Positions 22,597-31,210 are shown, numbered from the stretch's first letter. The stretch: DNA of 35,976 nucleotides from Candidatus Caccopulliclostridium gallistercoris (GCA_018713725.1 DVOJ01000016.1:1-35976), one strand, 5' to 3'. A program made the numbers and translations. Notes: a model not told the origin generated them from the sequence alone.

Positions 22597-23723
22597 TGGC
22601 GAAGGAAAAGAATTATAAGGGTTTATTAATAAGAATAATAGTTGCAATAGTTTTTGTAGGCTTGTTACTAAGCACGTATTTTGTGCGTTATGACATTGAG
22701 AATATTTTAAACTCCATGTTTTATCCAGAAGTTTCAAACGACGTAACAAACTCTGAACTTAAAATGCATTTTATAAATGTGGGCAATGCAGACGCCATAG
22801 CTATTGAACTTCCAAATGGTGAACATATGCTCATAGATAGTGGTGACAGGACTAATGCATCTCGTGATGCGCTTATTACATATTTAAATAACAACTTTTT
22901 TGAAAACGGAGAAGAAAGAGTTTTCGACTATTTTATACTAACGCATTCCGATGCTGACCACGTGGGCGGAGCGGCAAGAGTGTTTGAAACCTACGAAATA
23001 GAAAAATGTTTTAGACCCAATCAGTATACGAAAGACGAAGCGACAGAGCTTAATATTACGAATGAAGATAATATAGCAACTACAAAGGTTTTTGAAAGTT
23101 TTGTTGAAGCCTTAAATAAAGAAGTTGGCTGCGAAGTAGAATTTTTTGACGCGGATTCCGATATGACGTTTTCTAATTTTAGCATAAATTTTATTGCACC
23201 ACTTGAAAAAACTTATAGTGTAGAAAATAACTATTCGCCAATTTTCATTTTAGAGTATGCTGGCGTTAAAAGTATGTTTACTGGCGATGCTGAACACGAT
23301 GTGGAAGAAGAGATTTTAGCTTTATACGACGACTTAACAGGTGAATACGCTTATAGCACACTAGATATAGATATTTTAAAAGTCGGACATCATGGAAGTG
23401 ATACTTCTTCAACGGAAGAGTTTATACGCGCAACAACGCCTAAGTATGCGGTAATTTGTACGGACGGCGAAGAATATGACCACCCTAGTGAAACAGTTTT
23501 AAATAGATTACAAAATTTTGGCGTTAATAATATTTATAGAACGGATATAAATGGAAACATTTTAATTGGCGTGAATGCCGATGGCACTATTGCGGCAAGT
23601 TTGGGCGTATACACTAGGGGTTTTAAAATAGAGTGGTATAGCTTAGTTATACTTGTTGGCAGTGTTGGGCTTATAATTATTTTTACAGTAGGAACTAAAA
23701 GAAAGAAGAAAAAGGCTAAGTAA
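22596..23723 (+). CDS. ComEC-like metallo-beta-lactamase-fold protein, membrane anchored
   Basis: The 375-residue protein has an N-terminal membrane helix (about 10-30, IRIIVAIVFVGLLLSTYFV) and a metallo-beta-lactamase domain: MHFINVGNADAIAIELPNG, the metal motif THSDADHVGG (about 116-125), MFTGDAE and VGHHGSDTSS. This matches the hydrolase domain of ComEC/Rec2, without the competence channel. A C-terminal helix (about 343-365, SLVILVGSVGLIIIFTV) is followed by RKKKKAK. Two anchors would place the domain outside the cell (basic C-terminus inside). It could act on nucleic acids or phosphodiesters; the substrate is unknown. It is coupled to the patatin gene. Confidence 0.87.
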   Translation: MAKEKNYKGLLIRIIVAIVFVGLLLSTYFVRYDIENILNSMFYPEVSNDVTNSELKMHFINVGNADAIAIELPNGEHMLIDSGDRTNASRDALITYLNNNFFENGEERVFDYFILTHSDADHVGGAARVFETYEIEKCFRPNQYTKDEATELNITNEDNIATTKVFESFVEALNKEVGCEVEFFDADSDMTFSNFSINFIAPLEKTYSVENNYSPIFILEYAGVKSMFTGDAEHDVEEEILALYDDLTGEYAYSTLDIDILKVGHHGSDTSSTEEFIRATTPKYAVICTDGEEYDHPSETVLNRLQNFGVNNIYRTDINGNILIGVNADGTIAASLGVYTRGFKIEWYSLVILVGSVGLIIIFTVGTKRKKKKAK

Positions 23724-23733
23724 GGTTTATAAG

Positions 23734-23830
23734 GCACGGAAGCAAATTTTGCGGAGCAAAATTTTAAAAACTGCGCGGGGTCCGCGCAGTTTTTTGCTTG
23801 GAGCTAAAAAAGCTCCAAGCGCTTCCGTGC
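23734..23830. repeat. Four-way-junction palindromic element
   Basis: Outer stem GCACGGAAGC (23734-23743) pairs perfectly with GCTTCCGTGC (23821-23830). Inside lie three perfect hairpins: AAATTTTGC/GCAAAATTT (23744-23764, loop GGA), AAAAACTGCGCGG/CCGCGCAGTTTTT (23766-23794, loop GGT) and GCTTGGAGCT/AGCTCCAAGC (23796-23820, loop AAAAA). Only one base separates neighbouring hairpins and none separates the outer stem from the first and last. It follows the metallo-beta-lactamase stop by 10 nt. The middle hairpin with its T-run could work as a terminator. No tRNA features are present. The rest of the gap to 23926 is A/T-rich with no gene. Confidence 0.88.
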
Positions 23831-23926
23831 GTATTTTTAAAAGCAGAATTTTACTTAAAAATTTTAATTAATACAAAAATTTTTAACTTATTTTAAAATT
23901 TTCTTCTTTTACTTTACAATATTTGT

Positions 23927-23956
23927 TTGGATTAAATTAAAGTTTTGTGCTAATAT
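23927..23956 (+). promoter_or_regulatory. Extended -10 promoter for the transketolase operon
   Basis: TTGGAT (23927-23932, weak), 18-nt spacer ending TGC, TAATAT (23951-23956). The start near 23963 would place AAGGTGG (23964-23970) at the very 5' end of the mRNA. Confidence 0.6.
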
Positions 23957-23973
23957 CTATTATAAGGTGGAGT

Positions 23974-24423
23974 ATGAAACCTAATTTAGTAATTATCGGG
24001 TTCGAAAAAGAGTTCAACAAAAAACTATGTATATATCTTGCGGATAAGCTTGATATGTTTTTCGTTGACGTAAAAGAACTTATTGAATACGATTTGGTAA
24101 ATAGCCGTGAAGCACTTTTAAGGTGTGGAAAGGAATATATAGAGAAAGAAGAGCGCAAAACCGTAAGAAATGTATCGGAATATGAGAATACCGTTGTAAA
24201 CATACCATACGACATTTTTGTGAATAATCGTGATTTTTTTAAAGAAAATAACATAAATATATTTATTAAACCCTATAAATCCGGCTATGCTGACGATATA
24301 GTTTTAGAAGATAGAATGGCACTACTAAAAAATTATTGTACACTTTTTATAGAAAATAGTGAAAATAGCGTTGAAAGCTGTTATAATAAGATACTTAATG
24401 GGCTAAAAGGAGATAAAAAATGA
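23974..24423 (+). CDS. Shikimate-kinase-like protein lacking the P-loop
   Basis: The ATG at 23974 is chosen because AAGGTGGAG lies just upstream; the ATG at 23947 would start before the -10 box. The 149-residue protein follows the shikimate kinase pattern: NLVIIGFEKEFNKKLCIYLA, then DKLDMFFVDVKELIEYD (as in 'LGxxFxDxDxxIE'), then ALLRCGKEYIEKEERKTVRN (as in 'GExxFRxxE') and NTVVNIPYD where VIATGGG is expected. The Walker A GxxGxGKS is replaced by GFEKEFNK and the GGG loop is lost, so ATP phosphoryl transfer is unlikely. It may be a regulatory or decayed relative. Its stop overlaps the transketolase start (ATGA). Confidence 0.6.
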   Translation: MKPNLVIIGFEKEFNKKLCIYLADKLDMFFVDVKELIEYDLVNSREALLRCGKEYIEKEERKTVRNVSEYENTVVNIPYDIFVNNRDFFKENNINIFIKPYKSGYADDIVLEDRMALLKNYCTLFIENSENSVESCYNKILNGLKGDKK

Positions 24424-26372
24424 AAATTAACCAAAAGTGTATAAACACGGCAAGAATTTTGTCCGCGGAAATGATAAACAGAGCAAATTCAGGGCACACT
24501 GGCGTTGCGCTAGGTGCGGCACCAATTCTTTATGCACTTTTTAAGGACCACTATAATTTTTATTCCAGTAAATACATAAATCGCGATAGGTTTGTGCTTT
24601 CAGCCGGTCATGCTAGCGCGCTATACTATTCGTGTTTACACCTTTTTGGCTTTGATGTCAGCATGGAAGACTTAAAAAATTTTAGAAAACTTGGCTCTAA
24701 AACTCCAGGCCACCCAGAATATGACGTAACGGACGGAGTGGAAACTAGCACGGGGCCGCTAGGGCAGGGCGTTGCAAATGCCGTAGGGCTTGCCTTGGCG
24801 CAAAAAACTTTGGCAGAAAGGTTTAACGTACAAAAGTTTAACATTATAGATAATTACACCTATTGTTTTGTAGGCGACGGCTGCTTAATGGAAGGTGTGG
24901 CACAGGAAGCTTGCAGCTTTGCTGGGAATTTAAAACTTAATAAATTAATTTTACTTTATGACTGCAATCAAATAACCATAGACGGAAAGTTAAATGTTGC
25001 AAACACGGAAAGCGTTAAAGGCAAATTTAAGGCAATGGGTTGGAACGTTATAACAGTTTCAAATGGAAATAGCTATTTATGCATTACAAAGGCTATATCT
25101 AGGGCTAAAAAAAGTAAAAATAAACCAACCATTATAATATTTAAAACGCAAATTGGCTATGGCAGCGTTTATGCCGGCTCTAATGAGATACACGGAAAAG
25201 CCTTAACCGACGAAGAACTTGCAAAGCTCAGGCAAAACCTAGGAGTAGAAGGCGGCTTTAAAGTAGACGAAGACGTTAAAGAATATTGTTATCGCGCTCA
25301 TAGAAGGGCAAAAGTGGAGTACTTTAAGTGGGAAAAACAAGTGGTGCTCTATAAAAACACACACCCAGACCTTTGCCAACAATTCTTTGATTATTTCAAC
25401 AGGCCAAAGCTAAATTTACAAAAACTTTGCAAGGGTAAATTTACAGAAAACATGGCTATGCGCGACGCAAATCACGTTGTAATAAATCAAGTTGCTAAAA
25501 ATTTAGTATCCTTTATGGGTGGAACAGCAGACGTTGCACCGTCCACTAAGGTGTACATAGACGACGGCGGAGATTTTTCTTCTTCTAATTATAGGGGAAG
25601 AAACATTCACTACGGCGTGCGCGAGCATGCAATGGCAGCCATTTCAAATGGCATTTCACTGTACGCAAATTCCAGCGTATTCTGCTCTACTTTCCTATCC
25701 TTTTCAAACTATGCGCTTCCAGCTATAAGAATGAGCGCGCTAATGAATTTGCCAGTTATGTACATATTCACACATGATAGTATAATCGTGGGCGAAGACG
25801 GCCCAACACATCAGCCAGTGGAGCAGCTAACACAGCTTCGTGCTATACCAAACCTAACTGTTTACAGACCAGCAGACACAAATGAACTTATGGCGGTTTA
25901 TAGCCTTGCGTATGAAAACAAAAAGCCTAGCGCGTTTATAATTGCAAAACAAGCACTTCCAGAAATACCCACTAGCTTTGAAGGTGCAACTTGCGGCGCA
26001 TACGTTTTAGCCGAAGACGAAAAACCCGAAGTTATAATGTTTGCAAGCGGCAGTGAAGTTGGTCTTGCTATGAAAGCAAAGGAAACATTAAATAAAGATG
26101 GCATAAGCGCCGTAATTGTAAGTGTGCCTAGCATAGAAGTGTTTGAACGTCAACCGGAAAAATTTAAAAAGTCTATTTTAAAACATGAAATTAAAAATAG
26201 GTTCTGCATTGAAGCCTCGAACGACTATAAGTGGCTAAACGTTTTTGGCGGAAAGCTGTTTGGCGTTACTAGTTTTGGCGCAAGCGGAAAGGGGAAAGAC
26301 GTTTTAAAATTTATGAACTACGAACCTAAGGATTTAGTAAAATTTATAAAAAATAGTTTAAAAAATGAATAA
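24420..26372 (+). CDS. tkt: Transketolase
   Basis: The 650-residue enzyme is full length. The N-terminal TPP domain has ANSGHTGVALGAAPILYAL, LSAGHASALYYS, TPGHPEYDVTDGVETSTGPL and VGDGCLMEGVAQEACSFAG with YDCNQITIDG (TPP and metal site). The middle domain has YGVREHAMAAISNGI with the catalytic Glu, and VGEDGPTHQPVEQL; the C-terminal domain closes the protein. It moves two-carbon units between sugar phosphates in the pentose phosphate pathway and supplies erythrose-4-phosphate and ribose-5-phosphate. It is coupled to the shikimate-kinase-like gene by an ATGA overlap. Confidence 0.97.
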   Translation: MKINQKCINTARILSAEMINRANSGHTGVALGAAPILYALFKDHYNFYSSKYINRDRFVLSAGHASALYYSCLHLFGFDVSMEDLKNFRKLGSKTPGHPEYDVTDGVETSTGPLGQGVANAVGLALAQKTLAERFNVQKFNIIDNYTYCFVGDGCLMEGVAQEACSFAGNLKLNKLILLYDCNQITIDGKLNVANTESVKGKFKAMGWNVITVSNGNSYLCITKAISRAKKSKNKPTIIIFKTQIGYGSVYAGSNEIHGKALTDEELAKLRQNLGVEGGFKVDEDVKEYCYRAHRRAKVEYFKWEKQVVLYKNTHPDLCQQFFDYFNRPKLNLQKLCKGKFTENMAMRDANHVVINQVAKNLVSFMGGTADVAPSTKVYIDDGGDFSSSNYRGRNIHYGVREHAMAAISNGISLYANSSVFCSTFLSFSNYALPAIRMSALMNLPVMYIFTHDSIIVGEDGPTHQPVEQLTQLRAIPNLTVYRPADTNELMAVYSLAYENKKPSAFIIAKQALPEIPTSFEGATCGAYVLAEDEKPEVIMFASGSEVGLAMKAKETLNKDGISAVIVSVPSIEVFERQPEKFKKSILKHEIKNRFCIEASNDYKWLNVFGGKLFGVTSFGASGKGKDVLKFMNYEPKDLVKFIKNSLKNE

Positions 26373-26428
26373 TAACAATATTTTTGCATAAATTATTCTT
26401 GCGAATAGCAAATATTGCTTCCTCGCAC

Positions 26429-26457
26429 AAGCGCCTATAAAACAGGGCGCTTTTTTG
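26429..26457 (+). terminator. Terminator after transketolase
   Basis: AAGCGCC (26429-26435) pairs with GGCGCTT (26446-26452), followed by T6. A smaller nested hairpin, GCGA...TCGC enclosing AGCAA/TTGCT (26401-26425), lies just before it. Confidence 0.82.
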
Positions 26458-26466
26458 TTTAATTGT

Positions 26467-26495
26467 TTGACTATAAATTTTTTTAAAGTTATAAT
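26467..26495 (+). promoter_or_regulatory. nifJ promoter
   Basis: TTGACT (26467-26472), 17-nt spacer, TATAAT (26490-26495). The start is expected at 26502, the first base of AGAGGT (26502-26507), giving a 12-nt leader. The layout is nearly the same as at sufC. Confidence 0.85.
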
Positions 26496-26513
26496 TTTAT
26501 TAGAGGTAAAGTT

Positions 26514-29500
26514 ATGAAAAAAACTATTAACGTAGATGGAAATACAGCAGCGGCTAAAATTGCATATTTTTTAAGCGAAGTAGCTGAAATTTATCCTATA
26601 ACTCCATCTTCCGTGATGGCGGAACTGTGCGACGAGTGGAGCGAGAACGGAAAGTTAAATTTTTTAAATAAAAGGCTTATTGTTAGAGAAATGCAGTCCG
26701 AAGCTGGCGTTAGCGGAGCGGTGCACGGCTCACTTGCTAGCGGCGCGTTAACCACAACGTTTACGGCTAGTCAAGGTTTACTTCTCATGATTCCAAACAT
26801 GTACAAAATAGCAGGCGAGCTTTTGCCTACTGTCTTTCATGTATCTGCGCGTGCACTAGCCACGCACGCACTTTCCATATTCGGCGACCACTCCGACGTT
26901 ATGGCAACCAGAAGCACGGGCTTTTGTATGCTTTGTTCAAGCAACGTTCAAGAGTGTTTAGACCTAGCTCTTGTTGCGCACATAGCAAGCTTAAATTCAA
27001 GCCTTCCATTTCTGCATTTTTTCGACGGTTTTAGAACGTCGCATGAAGTGCAAAAGATATATGATATAGACGAAGAAGATATTAAAAAAATAATTCCGTA
27101 TGAAAAAATTAAAGAATTTAAGGCTCGTGCGCTAAACCCAGAGCATCCGCATCAGCAGGGCACGGCGCAAAATCCGGACATCTATTTTCAAAACAGGGAA
27201 GCAGCAAATAGTTTTTATAATAATGCATATAGCGAAGTGCTTTCCGCTATGAAAAAGGTGGAAGAGATAACAGGTAGAAGCTATAAACCTTTTGACTATG
27301 TTGGAACTAAAAACGCAGAAACTGTTATAATAATGATGGGTAGCGGTGCGGAAACGGCGGAAGAAACTATAAACTATTTAAATAGCATTGGCGGCAAATA
27401 CGGCTTAGTTAAAGTTAGGTTATATAGGCCGTTTAATAGCCAGGCTCTTTGTGAAATTTTGCCAAAAACCGTTAAAAAAATAGCCGTGCTAGATAGAACT
27501 AAGGAAAGCGGAGCAGTAGGTGAGCCATTATATATAGATGTAGTAAGTTCACTTGCAAAAATGAGCAGAAGTGCCTTTGTTGTAGGCGGTAGATACGGGC
27601 TTGGAAGTAAGGAGTTTACCCCAGCTTGCGTTAAGGCAGTGCTTGAAAACTTAGAAAGCGAAAATCCTAAAAATAATTTCACCGTTGGCATTGTAGACGA
27701 TGTTACCAACCTATCACTTCCGTTAAAAGATTTCCATATTAGCCATGATAACATTGAATACAAATTCTTTGGTCTTGGCAGTGATGGAACAGTAAGTGCA
27801 AACAAAAATAGCATTAAAATTATTGGAGAAAACACAAACAAATACACACAAGGCTTTTTTGAATACGATTCTAAAAAGTCTGGTAGTATAACAATATCAC
27901 ATTTAAGAATATCTGACACGCCAATAAAATCTACTTACACTTTAACGAACGCAGATTTTATTGCAATTCATAATTATAGCTTTGTTGGAAGATACGACGT
28001 ATTAAAGGGCTTAAACGCTGGCAGCGTAGTTCTATTAAATACGGTTTTAGACCAAAACGGTTTATCCCAGGACCTTCCAGACTATTTTGTAAAGGCGCTA
28101 AAAGATGCCAAAGCCAAATTCTATGTATTAAACGCTCAAAAAATAGCCAAAGATTGCGGGCTTGGCAATAAAATAAACGTAATTATGCAGGCGGCGTTCT
28201 TTAAACTAGCTAATATTATGGATTACTCTAATGCAGTGGAAGCCATGAAACTAGCCGTAAAGAAAACCTACGGCAAAAAGGGGGATAAGGTTGTTGAAAG
28301 TAACTATAACGCAATAGATAGCGCACTTAGTGGGCTTGTAGAAATTGACGTAAATTCCTTAAAGGGCAAACATTATGGCGAAAGAAAGGAAACGGACTAC
28401 TATAACAATTTTATTAAACCAATAAACGAGTTAAAAGGTAACGACTTAAAGGTGTCTGCCTTCAACCCGCGCGGCTTTGTGCCTACGGGAACTACTAAGT
28501 TTGAAAAGCGCGGAATAGCACTCAGGTGCCCAAACTGGAATAGTGAAAAGTGCGTTCAATGCGGCTTATGCGTAATTGCTTGTCCGCATTCAGCGCTAAG
28601 AGCCGTGCTAGTTAACGATGAAGATTTAAAGGAAAAACCAGAAGAGTTCAACGTTAAGGCTGCCATAGGCGTTAATGGTGCAAGCTATAAAATTCAGCTT
28701 AGCCCGTTAGATTGCACGGGTTGCGGAGTTTGTGCGAACTTGTGCCCAACAAAATCCTATAACATGACGCTTGCTACTGACATATTAGATAAAGAGCAAA
28801 GAAACATGGCTTACGCTAACACCCTTCCAAGAGCTAGCCATCCGTTTGGCAATTCTTCGCCTAAGGGCTTGCAGTTTGAAGATACGTACTTCGAATATAA
28901 CTACGCTTGCGGTGGTTGCGGAGAAACGCCGTATATTAAGCTAGCTACTCAGCTTTTTGGCAATACCATGATAATAGCAAACGCTACGGGCTGCTCTAGT
29001 ATCTATGGCGGCTCAGCGCCGGCATGCCCTTATACAACAGACAAGAGCGGCCACGGTCCTAGTTGGGCAAACAGCTTGTTTGAAGACAACGCAGAGTTTG
29101 GTATGGGTATAGCGATAGGAATTAAAAGCCAGAAAAACGAACTTGAAATAAAGTTCCAAAAGTTAAAAGAAAACACAAAGAATGAAAAATTAAAAGAACT
29201 AGCTGACCTTTGGCTAAAAAACCAAAATAATCTACCTTACCAAAAATGCGACGAAATTATTTCTTTCCTAGAAGCTGACGGCGGAGAACTTGCTAAGAAC
29301 ATTTTAGAGCAAAAAGATATGTTATCTAAAAAGAGCGTGTGGATAATAGGCGGTGACGGCTGGGCTTACGATATTGGATACGGAGGCTTAGACCATGTGC
29401 TAGCTTCTAATGAAGACGTAAACATTTTAGTTTTAGATACCGAAGTCTATTCAAACACAGGCGGGCAAAGTTCTAAATCTACAACAAAGGGTTCCTTTGC

Positions 29501-29954
29501 TAAATTTGCAATGGGCGGCAAACGCACTAATAAAAAGGATTTAGCTTACATGGCTATGGCATATCCAGATTGCTACGTGGCATCCGTTTCTTTGGGTGCT
29601 GACCCAAGCCAGTGCATACGCGCGTTTAAAGAAGCAGAAGCGCATAAAGGTCCAAGCATCATATTAGCATATGCGCCTTGCATCAATCATGGCTTTGATA
29701 TGTCCACAAGCTATGGCGAAATGAAAAAAGCGGTAGAAACAGGCTATTGGAACTTATTTAGATATAACCCAGATAGCGACGATAAGTTTAGTTTAGATAG
29801 TAAGCCAAGCAAGGAATACTCCGAGTTCTTGGCAGGTGAAACTAGGTTTACGTCCATGTATAAAAAGGATAAGGTTTTAGCAGATAAGCTATTTAAAGAT
29901 AGTGAAGAAAATGCTAAAAATAGGCTAACTAGGCTTGAAAAGTTTGATGAATAA
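26514..29954 (+). CDS. nifJ: Pyruvate:ferredoxin (flavodoxin) oxidoreductase
   Basis: The 1146-residue single-chain PFOR has all domains: domain I (about 1-240, AEIYPITPSSVMAELCDEWS), domain II, the gamma domain, a 2[4Fe-4S] ferredoxin insert with CVQCGLCVIACPHSAL (about 680) and CTGCGVCANLCPTKS (about 735), and the C-terminal TPP domain with the proximal-cluster CGGCGETPY (about 799) and GDGWAYDIGYGGLDHVL (about 947) with VYSNTGGQSSKST. It oxidises pyruvate with CoA to acetyl-CoA and CO2, reducing ferredoxin, a marker of anaerobic metabolism. A strong promoter and AGAGGT precede it. Its stop is 3 nt before repeat copy 2. Confidence 0.98.
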   Translation: MKKTINVDGNTAAAKIAYFLSEVAEIYPITPSSVMAELCDEWSENGKLNFLNKRLIVREMQSEAGVSGAVHGSLASGALTTTFTASQGLLLMIPNMYKIAGELLPTVFHVSARALATHALSIFGDHSDVMATRSTGFCMLCSSNVQECLDLALVAHIASLNSSLPFLHFFDGFRTSHEVQKIYDIDEEDIKKIIPYEKIKEFKARALNPEHPHQQGTAQNPDIYFQNREAANSFYNNAYSEVLSAMKKVEEITGRSYKPFDYVGTKNAETVIIMMGSGAETAEETINYLNSIGGKYGLVKVRLYRPFNSQALCEILPKTVKKIAVLDRTKESGAVGEPLYIDVVSSLAKMSRSAFVVGGRYGLGSKEFTPACVKAVLENLESENPKNNFTVGIVDDVTNLSLPLKDFHISHDNIEYKFFGLGSDGTVSANKNSIKIIGENTNKYTQGFFEYDSKKSGSITISHLRISDTPIKSTYTLTNADFIAIHNYSFVGRYDVLKGLNAGSVVLLNTVLDQNGLSQDLPDYFVKALKDAKAKFYVLNAQKIAKDCGLGNKINVIMQAAFFKLANIMDYSNAVEAMKLAVKKTYGKKGDKVVESNYNAIDSALSGLVEIDVNSLKGKHYGERKETDYYNNFIKPINELKGNDLKVSAFNPRGFVPTGTTKFEKRGIALRCPNWNSEKCVQCGLCVIACPHSALRAVLVNDEDLKEKPEEFNVKAAIGVNGASYKIQLSPLDCTGCGVCANLCPTKSYNMTLATDILDKEQRNMAYANTLPRASHPFGNSSPKGLQFEDTYFEYNYACGGCGETPYIKLATQLFGNTMIIANATGCSSIYGGSAPACPYTTDKSGHGPSWANSLFEDNAEFGMGIAIGIKSQKNELEIKFQKLKENTKNEKLKELADLWLKNQNNLPYQKCDEIISFLEADGGELAKNILEQKDMLSKKSVWIIGGDGWAYDIGYGGLDHVLASNEDVNILVLDTEVYSNTGGQSSKSTTKGSFAKFAMGGKRTNKKDLAYMAMAYPDCYVASVSLGADPSQCIRAFKEAEAHKGPSIILAYAPCINHGFDMSTSYGEMKKAVETGYWNLFRYNPDSDDKFSLDSKPSKEYSEFLAGETRFTSMYKKDKVLADKLFKDSEENAKNRLTRLEKFDE

Positions 29955-29957
29955 TTT

Positions 29958-30179
29958 CAGCCTGCCCAAAAACGTCGTGATGCTGCGAAAACTAGCCAAA
30001 CAGGGCTAGACAGTTACGTACGTCAATGTACGCGCCTATGAAAAAAGCTGCGCTTTAATGAATTTTGCTAATGCAAAATATCATATTATAGCTAGCTTTT
30101 TTCTTTTCCCCAAAAATCAAAGGATTTTTGGGGACCCCGAAAAAGCCGAGCCTTGCCTCACTTGTTTTTGAACAGTCTG
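29958..30179 (+). repeat. Dispersed repeat with terminal inverted repeats, copy 2
   Basis: A 222-bp element, the same length as copy 1 with about 11 base differences, most of them in the right third (after GGGGACCCC) and at the ends. It begins CAGCCTGCCC (one change in the terminal repeat) and ends AACAGTCTG. The CTAGCC/GGCTAG, AAAAAAGCT/AGCTTTTTT, ATTTTGC/GCAAAAT and CCCCAAAAAT/ATTTTTGGGG stems are retained. It starts 3 nt after the nifJ stop in the same orientation, with no other clear nifJ terminator in sight. There is no obvious target-site duplication. Confidence 0.9.
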
Positions 30180-30202
30180 ATTTTATATGCAAGCTAAAGT
30201 TT

Positions 30203-30312
30203 GGATAGCCTTGCTATCCGCTCTCGCATGAGAGTTTTAAATAAACGCAAAAAAGCAAGGGATTTTAGGTGCCCTTGCTATTTGCTCGGTAAAGAAATGA
30301 TAATTTCTTTAC
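30203..30312. repeat. Cluster of four hairpins before truA
   Basis: Four perfect stems follow each other: GGATAGC/GCTATCC (30203-30219), CTCTC/GAGAG (30221-30234), AGCAAGGG/CCCTTGCT (30254-30279) and GTAAAGAAAT/ATTTCTTTAC (30289-30312). None has a long T-tract. With repeat copy 2 they fill most of the 434-nt gap 29955-30388, which holds no gene. They may be remnants of another palindromic element or terminators. Confidence 0.75.
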
Positions 30313-30373
30313 ACTAATAATTTGTGCAAACTATCAAATATTATTCAAAAAATATAAAAATTTTTTAAAATTA

Positions 30374-30382
30374 TGTTATAAT
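30374..30382 (+). promoter_or_regulatory. Extended -10 promoter of truA, leaderless
   Basis: TGT followed by TATAAT (30377-30382), then 6 nt before the ATG at 30389. There is no Shine-Dalgarno and no clear -35 box. Confidence 0.75.
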
Positions 30383-30388
30383 GCTTTC

Positions 30389-31120
30389 ATGAAGGTTCTA
30401 ATAACAATAGAGTATAACGGAAAATATTTCAGCGGTTGGCAAAGGCAAAAGAAGGGCGTAGGCGTGCAAGAAGTTTTGGAAGATGCATTAAGCGCTCTTT
30501 TAAAAGAGAATATAACGCTTACAGCAAGTGGGCGAACAGATGCCGGCGTTCATGCAATATGCCAATATGCACATTTTAGCATAAGTTCAAATTTTAACTT
30601 AGAAAGGCTTCCGTATGCTGTAAATACCTATCTTCCAGAAGGAGTTAGAGTGCTCTCAGCAAGCGTTGTGGACGAGAGCTTTAACGCGCGTTTAAGTGCT
30701 CATAAAAAAACGTATCTATATAAAATCTATACAAGAAAAGTTTTAAGTCCGCTTCGTGAAGGTTACTATGCAAACGTTCCGTATGATTTAAATTATGACC
30801 AGATGTTAAAAGCGGCAAAGCTATTTTTAGGCAAGCATAACTTCAAAGGCTTTTGTTCCGAAGGTTCAAGCGTAAAAAGCTTTGAACGCGAAATCTATTC
30901 TTTTGAAATAGAAAAAAATTTAGATGAATACTATTTTAAAATAACGGGCAATGGATTTTTATACAATATGGTCAGGCGCATAGTGGCTGCCGTGGTTGAA
31001 GTGGGTAAGGGCAAACTTTCTTTAAAAGATATAACTTTGGCTCTTAAAGAACATAACGTAAAGCACATAACTAAAAATATGCCACCTTGTGGATTATATC
31101 TATTAAACGTTGAATACTAA
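30389..31120 (+). CDS. truA: tRNA pseudouridine(38-40) synthase
   Basis: The 243-residue protein begins MKVLITIEYNGKYFSGWQRQ and has the catalytic GRTDAGVHA (Asp51), NTYLPEGVRVLSA, FNARLSAHKKTYLYKIY and GNGFLYNMVRRIV, all TruA signatures. It isomerises uridines at positions 38-40 in the anticodon stem-loop of many tRNAs. The gene has no ribosome site and appears leaderless, and ends before a strong terminator. Confidence 0.96.
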   Translation: MKVLITIEYNGKYFSGWQRQKKGVGVQEVLEDALSALLKENITLTASGRTDAGVHAICQYAHFSISSNFNLERLPYAVNTYLPEGVRVLSASVVDESFNARLSAHKKTYLYKIYTRKVLSPLREGYYANVPYDLNYDQMLKAAKLFLGKHNFKGFCSEGSSVKSFEREIYSFEIEKNLDEYYFKITGNGFLYNMVRRIVAAVVEVGKGKLSLKDITLALKEHNVKHITKNMPPCGLYLLNVEY

Positions 31121-31171
31121 CAATGTTGTAATATATATATTACTAAATAAAATTTTTGCATAAATATTTAT

Positions 31172-31210
31172 AAATTTGCATAAAATTGCTTGTTTTATGC
31201 AAATTTTTTT
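31172..31210 (+). terminator. Terminator after truA, overlapping the next promoter
   Basis: AAATTTGCATAAAA (31172-31185) pairs perfectly with TTTTATGCAAATTT (31193-31206), ending in T to 31210. The loop and 3' arm contain the TTGTTT used by the following promoter. Confidence 0.85.

Noticed and set aside
23734..23830. Cloverleaf-like fold as a tRNA gene
   Set aside because: No GTTCRA T-loop, no 7-bp anticodon loop and no CCA-type acceptor; all loops are 3-5 nt.
27374..27919. 181-residue reading frame antisense to nifJ
   Set aside because: It is antisense to the middle of nifJ and has no domain features or ribosome site.
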